A DNA stretch of 64,000 nucleotides, taken from the NCBI RefSeq assembly GCF_009910325.1, contig NZ_SUMG01000004.1:62001-126000 (forward strand), read 5' to 3'. Below are positions 54,691 through 60,880 of this stretch, one piece after another (position 1 is the first letter of the stretch; each line of letters begins with the position of its first letter). Source of the DNA: Isachenkonia alkalipeptolytica (GTDB lineage Bacteria > Bacillota > Clostridia > Peptostreptococcales > T1SED10-28). The notes beneath the pieces were generated by a model, which worked only from the letters and a program-made list of their open reading frames with translations, did not search any database and had not been told where the DNA came from. The position numbers were made by a program, and so were the translations under genes.

Positions 54691-55617
54691 ATGAGGGATA
54701 TAAATTATGTATATGGTCCGGTGCCTTCAAGAAGACTTGGAATCTCCTTAGGGATCAGCCTAATTCCCAAAAAAGTATGCAACTATTCCTGTATTTATTG
54801 CCAACTGGGAAGAACGGATCGCATGACTAATACCCGCAAGTTGTTTTACCCCGTAGAAGAAATCCTTGATGAATTAGAACAAACCATAAAAAACGGTGTG
54901 GAGTTTGATGTGGTAACCATTGTAGGAGAAGGGGAGCCCACGCTGTATTTAGGGTTAGGGGAGCTGATACTGGGGATTCGTCAGAAAACTGACAAACCTG
55001 TAGCGGTAATTACCAATGGAGCGTTGTTATACGATGAACATCTGCGAAAGGAACTCTTTGGAGCTGATATTGTATTACCTACCATGGACGCCTATGATCA
55101 AGAGTCTTTTAAAGTAATTAACAGACCACACGGATCCATTACTTTTAAAAAAATCCGGGAAGGACTTCGGATTTTCTCGAATGAGTATCCGGGACAGCTA
55201 TGGATTGAAATTATGTTGATGGATGGGATTAATGACGATGAGGATTCTTTACAACATTATCTGGAGGAATTGAAAAACTTGAATTATGATCGGCTCTATA
55301 TTAATACGCCGATTCGTCCTCCGGCGGAGTTTCATGTTAAAGCATCGGATTTTGAAAAATTAAAGCATGCCGCAGAGGTTTTGCGTGGAATATCAATTGA
55401 TCTGTTGGTATCCGAAGGGTTTCAAAGTGACCACATAGATGATTACGAGGCGATTCTAAGCATTATTAAAAGACATCCTATGCATCAGTACGAGATCGCA
55501 GGTTTTTTGAAAAGTAGAGGGAACGAAAATACTGAAGCAATTTTGCAGCGGCTAAGAAGAACGGGAACCGTAGAAGTCGTTCACTACCGTGGATTTGATA
55601 CCTATCGTTTAAAATAA
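54691..55617 (+). CDS. radical SAM protein with C-terminal winged helix
   Basis: The product has 308 residues from the ATG at 54691 (RBS AAAGGAGG). It begins with YGPVPSRRLGISLGIS and the 4Fe-4S cluster motif CNYSCIYCQ (CxxxCxxC, about 31-39), followed by the barrel with VTIVGEGEPTLY near 80. Residues about 245-308 look like a winged helix (ILQRLRRTGTVEVVHYRG). The PVPSRRLG opening marks a radical SAM family related to wybutosine-type and Fe-S maturation enzymes, of unknown substrate. Confidence 0.9.
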   Translation: MRDINYVYGPVPSRRLGISLGISLIPKKVCNYSCIYCQLGRTDRMTNTRKLFYPVEEILDELEQTIKNGVEFDVVTIVGEGEPTLYLGLGELILGIRQKTDKPVAVITNGALLYDEHLRKELFGADIVLPTMDAYDQESFKVINRPHGSITFKKIREGLRIFSNEYPGQLWIEIMLMDGINDDEDSLQHYLEELKNLNYDRLYINTPIRPPAEFHVKASDFEKLKHAAEVLRGISIDLLVSEGFQSDHIDDYEAILSIIKRHPMHQYEIAGFLKSRGNENTEAILQRLRRTGTVEVVHYRGFDTYRLK

Positions 55618-55624
55618 ACAAAAA

Positions 55625-55655
55625 GAGGACGAGATAAGCGTCCTCAAATTCTTTT
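55625..55655 (+). terminator. hairpin terminator
   Basis: GAGGACG (55625-55631) pairs with CGTCCTC (55639-55645), followed by AAATTCTTTT. Moderate strength. Confidence 0.6.
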
Positions 55656-55803
55656 ACTGTAAACAGAGCAATAAGCATGAAGAAATAGATAATCCATTGA
55701 AAAATATCCGGGATGCGCTCTCGTGCAAATAAAACCATAGGTTGGTTTTATTATACTGTAGCAAATTATGTATTGGAATGTCCTGTATCACCTATGACCA
55801 AAC

Positions 55804-55947
55804 CGAGAAGAAAAAGTACAACGAATAAAAGAGTATTTGCTAGCGAAAGGAATTGAACATCCCGAACTGTTGAAACGGGCTCTACAGAGAAATATTCCGA
55901 GAAAAACAAAACAGAATATAGAAAAATTACTCACATCTAACATTTAA
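55804..55947 (+). pseudogene. decayed gene fragment (47 residues)
   Basis: A short frame with no start codon, preceded by an in-frame stop, encodes a charged helical tail (REEKVQRIKEYLLAKG, then HPELLKRALQRN, ending KLLTSNI) with normal coding texture. It ends at the ribosome site of the alpha/beta hydrolase gene. It is probably the last part of a lost gene. Family not recognised. The rest of the 343-base gap 55618-55960 holds only a terminator. Confidence 0.45.
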
Positions 55948-55960
55948 GGAGGCTGAAGTC

Positions 55961-56755
55961 ATGGAATTTAATAGTTTTCAAAAAGAAAGTCCCTTTGTAA
56001 ACAAAGAAAGGATAATAATCGGAAAAATCCCCTGTCTGGTTTATCGGCCGAAGGAGACACCGGGGCCGTATCCAACGATAATCAATTATCACGGGTGGTC
56101 ATCGAATAAAGAATTTCAGCATTTTAAAGCAACGATCCTCGCCGTTTATGGCTATCAAGTCATGGTGCCGGATGCTATGCATCACGGAGAACGGGGCAGT
56201 CTAAACTATACGGAAGAGGGAAAGCTGGAAGCCTATTTACACAAGGTTTTGCTGAAAAACATCGAGGAATCCGATCAACTGCTGGATTATGCACTAAACC
56301 ACTTGGAAGCTGATGAAAAAGAGGTTTCTATAATCGGTCATTCCATGGGAGGCTTTACCGCTGCCGGTGTATTTACAAGGCATCCTTGGTTAAAGACCAT
56401 GGTGGTTATTAACGGGTCCTGTGCCTGGCAGCGAATGCTGTTGAATGTCAAACAAAAGAATGAAATAGACGAGGCGCTGCCTAGGGAAATCCAACTGCTA
56501 AAAGCCATGGACCCGGAACAAAACCTGGATAGATTTCTAAAACGGCCTTTTCTTCTAATCCATGGAGAAGAGGATGATACCGTGCCCATGGAGCCCCAGC
56601 AACTGTTCTTTGAAAATGCTAAAGACTATTACGGCAAGGATCAAAAGAAAATTCGCTTCTATAAGATACCCGAAATCCCCCATGCCGTAAGCATGCATAT
56701 GTTTGAACAGGTCATTACCTGGCTTGGGAAAGATGATCTAACTATTGATAAATAA
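55961..56755 (+). CDS. alpha/beta hydrolase
   Basis: The product has 264 residues. The nucleophile elbow is IGHSMGGF (Ser at about 129), the acid is probably in HGEEDDTVPMEP (about 207-218), and the base His in IPEIPHAVSMHM (about 243). An oxyanion-type NYHGWSS is near 46. It belongs to the S9-like/YitV-type cytoplasmic hydrolases; the substrate is unknown, probably an ester or peptide. RBS AAGGAGG precedes the ATG. Its 3' end faces the small glutaredoxin gene across a shared terminator. Confidence 0.88.
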   Translation: MEFNSFQKESPFVNKERIIIGKIPCLVYRPKETPGPYPTIINYHGWSSNKEFQHFKATILAVYGYQVMVPDAMHHGERGSLNYTEEGKLEAYLHKVLLKNIEESDQLLDYALNHLEADEKEVSIIGHSMGGFTAAGVFTRHPWLKTMVVINGSCAWQRMLLNVKQKNEIDEALPREIQLLKAMDPEQNLDRFLKRPFLLIHGEEDDTVPMEPQQLFFENAKDYYGKDQKKIRFYKIPEIPHAVSMHMFEQVITWLGKDDLTIDK

Positions 56756-56772
56756 AATGAACGTCTCATGAT

Positions 56773-56816
56773 AAAACCGCCTAAGGCATATTTGACGGAT
56801 ACCTGTAGGCGGTTTT
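56773..56816. terminator. bidirectional terminator
   Basis: AAAACCGCCTA (56773-56783) pairs with TAGGCGGTTTT (56806-56816), with T runs on both strands. It lies between the converging hydrolase and glutaredoxin genes. Confidence 0.85.
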
Positions 56817-56823
56817 GTTCTAC

Positions 56824-57093
56824 TTATTCAAATGGCTTGATACTCATACCGGGGTAACCTAAATAAAAGGCCTCGCCCTCACCAATCATGACTGTGGGGA
56901 TCCCCACGCTGCCCTGTTCCTTTATGGGATCAAAGAACGGGTCTTTGTCTCTGTAGGCAAGAAAAATCTTCAAGTTTTTCATGCTTTCCGTAATATCCAC
57001 GTAATCAAAGGTAATTTCCTTTTCTAAGAGATACTCTCTTACAGGTTCGCAGCCCGGTCATTTAGGACTTCCGAAAAGTGTGATTTTTTTCAT
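56824..57093 (-). CDS. glutaredoxin-like selenoprotein (in-frame TGA read as Sec)
   Basis: The frame is 90 codons from ATG 57093 (RBS AAGGAGGTG) to TAA 56824, with a TGA at codon 12 (57060-57058). Read-through gives KITLFGSPK-Sec-PGCEPVREYL, a UPGC redox motif in place of the glutaredoxin CPxC. The thioredoxin-fold end has the cis-proline GIPTVMIGEGE and a closing GYPGMSIKPFE. A hairpin follows the TGA at SECIS distance. Selenoprotein glutaredoxins are known in clostridia. It would reduce disulfides in the cytoplasm. A standard ORF search breaks it at the TGA, so it is easily missed. Confidence 0.88.
57026..57040 (-). promoter_or_regulatory. SECIS-like hairpin of the glutaredoxin selenoprotein
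   Basis: On the minus strand AAGAGA/TCTCTT with a GTA loop starts 18 bases after the TGA. This is the expected place for a bacterial SECIS. Confidence 0.6.
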
Positions 57094-57171
57094 ACTACAC
57101 CTCCTTGTAATTAGGGATATTATATCATATTTTAAGAATATGTTGTTTTCGAATTCCATGATTTTTTATAA

Positions 57172-57315
57172 AAAGGAAAAGAGCATGAAAAATCCAAGGC
57201 GCTTCTTGAGGGTTTAGGATTTATCCAAGAGTTCTGCTCTTATAAAGATGAGATCAACAATGGGGTGCCGATGGATCGGTTCAGGTATTTATTGAAGAAG
57301 AACATTATTCGATAA
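57172..57315 (+). pseudogene. decayed gene fragment (47 residues)
   Basis: A frame with no start codon, following an in-frame TAA, reads KGKEHEKSKALLEG, then LGFIQEFCSYKDE, and ends RYLLKKNIIR. It has natural codon texture and ends 12 bases before the start of the zinc-ribbon gene. It is probably the tail of a lost gene. Not recognised. Confidence 0.4.
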
Positions 57316-57329
57316 AAGGGAGTTTTTCC

Positions 57330-57557
57330 ATGCTTACCATTAAGTGTGCAAAATGTAAAAAGAAATTATTCAAATACCAAAAAATCGGCAAGGGAAAAGT
57401 TTTAAAATGTCATAAAAGCCGAATGAATAAAGTTTATCACATCGAAAAAAGGGACGAGAAGTATCGGTGTCCCTGCAATAATTTGATTGGAAAAGATAAA
57501 GGAAGTTATATTAAGATGGTGGATCAAAGTTTTACCTATAGTGGAAGGAAAGAATAG
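57330..57557 (+). CDS. small zinc-ribbon protein
   Basis: The product has 75 residues. CAKCKKK (about 6-12), Cys27 and a CPC pair near 47-49 make a four-cysteine zinc-ribbon, with a basic middle and the family end YIKMVDQSFTYSGRK. Small ribbons of this type recur in clostridia, role unknown; nucleic-acid binding is plausible. RBS AAAGGGAG precedes the ATG. Confidence 0.75.
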   Translation: MLTIKCAKCKKKLFKYQKIGKGKVLKCHKSRMNKVYHIEKRDEKYRCPCNNLIGKDKGSYIKMVDQSFTYSGRKE

Positions 57558-57585
57558 TTGTTTTTCCATCTTCACTCCGATTCCC

Positions 57586-57795
57586 ATGATTGGGGGATTA
57601 ATCGGCTTAGCCGCCTTTGTGAACAATATTTTTGCTCTTCACAAACTCTACACCATCTATCGCCCCGATGAGGCGGTGCTGTTTGTGATCCTCAGTGTGG
57701 TTCTTCCCTTTATGGGACCGATTTTCCTCTTTATTATGCGAAATGATAAGCCGGTAAATGAAGAGGATCTGAAAGGGTCGGTATGGGAGAATTAA
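57586..57795 (+). CDS. small membrane protein, possibly N-truncated
   Basis: The visible product has 69 residues from the ATG at 57586, with two hydrophobic segments (IGGLIGLAAFVNNIFAL and VLFVILSVVLPFMGPIFLF) and a polar RNDKPVNEEDLK tail. No ribosome site precedes this ATG. The same frame stays open back to a TTG at 57487, inside the zinc-ribbon gene, so the true start is uncertain or the N-terminus has been lost. It resembles phospholipase-D N-terminal-type membrane hairpins. A terminator at 57859 follows. Confidence 0.5.
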   Translation: MIGGLIGLAAFVNNIFALHKLYTIYRPDEAVLFVILSVVLPFMGPIFLFIMRNDKPVNEEDLKGSVWEN

Positions 57796-57816
57796 CACAT
57801 ATTTTCTACATCTTTT

Positions 57817-58992
57817 TTAACCGAAGTATATAAATTGGATATAGAAGGTTTTGATATCAAAGAGCCAATGAATTTTTATAGGCTCTTTTTTTTGATGTTC
57901 AAAAATTTCCGTGTAGTAGTTTTCCCGTAGGAGATCCCCGGGCACATGGGGAAAAATATCCCATTGTTTTACGGTAATCAGTCTTTTGATTTTCACACCG
58001 GACTTTTCAATATCCGCTGTAATTTGGTTGACTAAATCCGGATTTGAAAAACCGTAGGCATAGGCCACTAATAGAGATTTGTTATTCTGTTTAAAAATAT
58101 GGAAAAACTGTATTTTTTCCGTTTTTCCTAAATGAGGCTTAAAGTAGGTAGTAACGATCTTTTGGTTTTCTATCTCATAGGCACAGGTAAAATAGGGATT
58201 AGTGGTGAGTTTCCCCATGGCCTCGGAGAAAAATTCACTTTTAAGAACAAGGTCCGGAAGTTTAGCGGTTAACAGTACCTGATCATAGCGTTCTTCACTG
58301 TAAGGGGTTTGAACGGAAACTCCGGAATCTTTTTTTTCAATGGATATAATATCCATTGAATAGCGGATATCGGAGATGTTTTCACTGAGTTTATCAATGA
58401 TCTCGGACATGCCCGTATTTACAAATAATAGTTTTTCCCCTTTGATGAAAGATAAAATTGTATCCACAGTAAAAATATTTAAGGCGTAGTAGGCGGGGAT
58501 CTCGGAAATACAGCCAAAGCCGAAGGAGGAGAGCATAGGGGAGACCAGGCTGCGGATCCTATGTAAGTTGTTGACCATAAGAAATTGGTCCAAGGGTTGC
58601 AGTAATTCCTTCGGGACTCTCCCGTAATTCATATTTTCCGCGGTAGGGTAATGATTTTCCATCAGTTTTTTTAACCGATTGAGATCTTTCATGATCAGCT
58701 TTACCGTATCAAAGGATACGTGTTCAGACTTGGAGAAGTTTTCATCGAGAAAATTCCGATAGGTGTATCGCTCCGTATACTCCACACCCAGTTCCAAAAG
58801 CAGTTCCTTAATAGAATCGGAAAAACTGAAAACCGTTCCGATTTCACCATAAAGATCTTTGTTGACAATGGTTCGACAGTGTCCGCCGAGTATCTCCTCT
58901 TTTTCGTATACCGTAACCCGTTGCCCCTTCTTCTCCAACAGATAGGCGGCCAACAGGCCGCTAAATCCTCCGCCGACGATTGCATAGTGCAT
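57817..58992 (-). CDS. FAD-dependent amine oxidase/protoporphyrinogen oxidase-like protein
   Basis: The product has 391 residues. It opens with the FAD motif AIVGGGFSGLLAAYLLEKKG (about 4-23) followed by EKEEILGGHCRT. The middle is the amine-oxidase/UDP-galactopyranose-mutase-like substrate domain. The C-terminal FAD-contact segment expected in this family (a G-x-x-T-x-E type element) is absent; the last 25 or so residues are coded through a terminator hairpin of the opposite strand, so the end may be shortened. Substrate unknown. RBS AGGAGGGATC; the transposase-like gene ends 12 bases upstream on the same strand. Confidence 0.83.
   Translation of the reverse strand: MHYAIVGGGFSGLLAAYLLEKKGQRVTVYEKEEILGGHCRTIVNKDLYGEIGTVFSFSDSIKELLLELGVEYTERYTYRNFLDENFSKSEHVSFDTVKLIMKDLNRLKKLMENHYPTAENMNYGRVPKELLQPLDQFLMVNNLHRIRSLVSPMLSSFGFGCISEIPAYYALNIFTVDTILSFIKGEKLLFVNTGMSEIIDKLSENISDIRYSMDIISIEKKDSGVSVQTPYSEERYDQVLLTAKLPDLVLKSEFFSEAMGKLTTNPYFTCAYEIENQKIVTTYFKPHLGKTEKIQFFHIFKQNNKSLLVAYAYGFSNPDLVNQITADIEKSGVKIKRLITVKQWDIFPHVPGDLLRENYYTEIFEHQKKEPIKIHWLFDIKTFYIQFIYFG
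57859..57893 (+). terminator. rho-independent terminator overlapping the 3' end of the FAD gene
   Basis: AAAGAGCC (57859-57866) pairs with GGCTCTTT (57881-57888), then eight T in all. It ends the plus-strand genes at 57330-57795 but lies inside the last codons of the minus-strand FAD gene. Confidence 0.75.
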
Positions 58993-59004
58993 CTGTGATC
59001 CCTC

Positions 59005-59994
59005 CTAGTATAATCGATCCATATAAGCCCATAGGGGCAAAATCATTTTACTGTCCGTGGTATGAACATGGTACGCCACGGGAGAATAATCCTTTTCTTG
59101 GTAGGTTTGCTTATGATGAAGGTTATAGTCCCTGACGTACTCTTGAAGAAAGATTTTAAGTCCGTTAAAAGAAGTTTCTCTTTTGATATAAGGCATTAGA
59201 AAGGATAGACAGCGATTGGTATAGTCCTTTCTAAATTGTTGAATTTCCGGCACATACGCTCCCTGCTTTAACAGATGAATATCCAGTGCAAATCCCTGGT
59301 TTCGAATAATAGTGAAGATATCGGTAAAGAAGGATTCTGAAAAGTTTTCCATGTCCTTCCCTTCTTCGAAAAAGCAGAGAAACTTGAGTTCCATATTCAA
59401 ACTCTGGGCCACGGGAAGGGCTAGTGCTTCTAAAAGGTTTTTAAAATTATCCGAGGCTAAAGTACTGTATAGTCGGGTACAGGCGATTTTGCTTTTATAG
59501 TCGAAAATCGTATATTCGTAGACGGGGCCGATTCCTTTGAAATCTCCATAATAAGTGGCCCAGGCGAGCCAGCATTCCCCTGAGGCTAAGTCTTTAAAGG
59601 AAATATCGTTTTTAAGAAGGGCTTTCTTTTTTCCTTTGGCAAAACGGAGTCGTTCCTGTTTGGTGGATAAACCATGGCTCCTGAGGGTGTTGTAAACCGC
59701 GGATTCACTGATTTGATAGCCGATGTCCCCCAATAAGTAACAAAGTTCCCGGGGGCCGTAGGAGGGATGTTTTTTAACCAGACTCAGAATGGCGGATAGA
59801 ATCTCGGGTTTGGTTTTGTTTACCGGTGTAAAATTTCTCTTTTGTTTTTTTAGTCCCTCAATGCCGTAGGATTTATATCGATTCAGCCACCGATAATAAA
59901 GGGTTCGGGAAATACCGTGTTTTTCACAGGTGGCCGATACCCCCTTTTTTTGCCCCTCCATCAGGATACGAAACTTATGATCCTTATCCATCAT
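59005..59994 (-). CDS. inactive IS481-like transposase, probably domesticated
   Basis: An intact 329-codon frame. The N-terminal two helix-turn-helix domains (CEKHGISRTLYYRWLNRY, about 22-39; PSYGPRELCYLLGDIG, about 77-92) and the integrase-core scaffold match IS3/IS481 transposases (GIGPVYEYTIFDYKSKIACT, about 155-174). The DDE residues are lost: the first Asp region reads WLAWATYYG, and the TDNGSEF region reads CFFEEGKDM. No terminal inverted repeats were found. The complete frame, good RBS and tight coupling to the FAD gene (12 bases) suggest a retained function such as DNA binding. Role unknown. Confidence 0.75.
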   Translation of the reverse strand: MMDKDHKFRILMEGQKKGVSATCEKHGISRTLYYRWLNRYKSYGIEGLKKQKRNFTPVNKTKPEILSAILSLVKKHPSYGPRELCYLLGDIGYQISESAVYNTLRSHGLSTKQERLRFAKGKKKALLKNDISFKDLASGECWLAWATYYGDFKGIGPVYEYTIFDYKSKIACTRLYSTLASDNFKNLLEALALPVAQSLNMELKFLCFFEEGKDMENFSESFFTDIFTIIRNQGFALDIHLLKQGAYVPEIQQFRKDYTNRCLSFLMPYIKRETSFNGLKIFLQEYVRDYNLHHKQTYQEKDYSPVAYHVHTTDSKMILPLWAYMDRLY

Positions 59995-60163
59995 ATCAAC
60001 CCCTCAAAAAAAAATTTACTTTAGCGAAGTGTGTACATATTTAAAAGTATGGGCCAATCAAAATAAGCAATTCTGTCAAAAAATTAACTAATAAATTCAT
60101 TATACACCAATGTGAACAGAAAGGTAAAGTAAAAAAAGTCGGATTTATTGGAATTAGATGAAC

Positions 60164-60191
60164 TTGTACTCTTTGAAAAGCTTGTTATAAT
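60164..60191 (+). promoter_or_regulatory. promoter for the hyp cluster
   Basis: TTGTAC (60164-60169), 16 bases, TATAAT (60186-60191), 23 bases before the hypB ATG. Confidence 0.65.
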
Positions 60192-60213
60192 TTAGACAAG
60201 GAGGGTGATAGCA

Positions 60214-60876
60214 ATGAAGGAGCTAAAGGTGTTTAAGATTCAAAAAAATATTCATGAGGACAATAGGAAGGTGGCCAATGAAACCCGGGAATATTTAAAA
60301 GCACAGGATGCATTTTTAATTAATGTGATGTCTTCTCCGGGAAGTGGAAAAACATCGACTTTAGTAAGTATTATCAACGCTTTGAAAGATCGAGTCAAAG
60401 TTGGGGTGATTGAAGCGGATATTGATTCCGATGTGGACGCCCTAACCGTTCAAAGAGCTGGAGCCAAAGCGGTGCAAATGCATACCGAGGGCCTTTGTCA
60501 TTTAGACGCCACTATGGCTAGAACCGGGATTGATCAATTAGAGGTCGGGGATTTGGATCTGGTTTTCTTGGAAAATATCGGAAACCTAATCTGTCCTGTG
60601 GGATATGACACCGGAGCGATGAAAAACATAGCGGTGCTTAGCGTTCCTGAAGGAGACGACAAACCTTTAAAATACCCGAAGATCTTCGGAAAAGTGGATT
60701 TATTGGTGGTGAATAAAATCGACGTGGCGGAATACTTCGACTTTGATATGAAATTATTGGAAGAACGGGTGAGAAAATTGAATAAAAACATCCAAATCAT
60801 CCCGATTTCCGCTAAAACCGGGGAAGGGGTAGCGGCGCTTACGGATTGGATGATGGATACATTAAATAGGGGGTAG
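60214..60876 (+). CDS. hypB: hydrogenase nickel incorporation GTPase HypB
   Basis: The product has 220 residues from the ATG at 60214 (RBS AAGGAGGGTG); an in-frame start three codons earlier overlaps the site. P loop SSPGSGKTS is at about 41-49, EADIDSDVDA near 68, the metal pair in GLCHLD (Cys-His) near 95, ENIGNLICP near 125 and the guanine-binding NKID near 169. No N-terminal histidine-rich nickel store. HypB loads nickel into NiFe hydrogenase with HypA, using GTP. Next gene begins 4 bases after the stop. Confidence 0.94.
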   Translation: MKELKVFKIQKNIHEDNRKVANETREYLKAQDAFLINVMSSPGSGKTSTLVSIINALKDRVKVGVIEADIDSDVDALTVQRAGAKAVQMHTEGLCHLDATMARTGIDQLEVGDLDLVFLENIGNLICPVGYDTGAMKNIAVLSVPEGDDKPLKYPKIFGKVDLLVVNKIDVAEYFDFDMKLLEERVRKLNKNIQIIPISAKTGEGVAALTDWMMDTLNRG

Positions 60877-60880
60877 AAAA

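Noticed and set aside
55478-55738. Minus-strand small membrane protein near the end of the radical SAM gene
   Set aside because: It lacks a ribosome site, crosses a terminator hairpin and overlaps the end of a well-supported gene.
59005-59994. Active insertion sequence
   Set aside because: Catalytic acids are lost, no terminal inverted repeats or target duplications were found, and a coupled gene follows at 12 bases.
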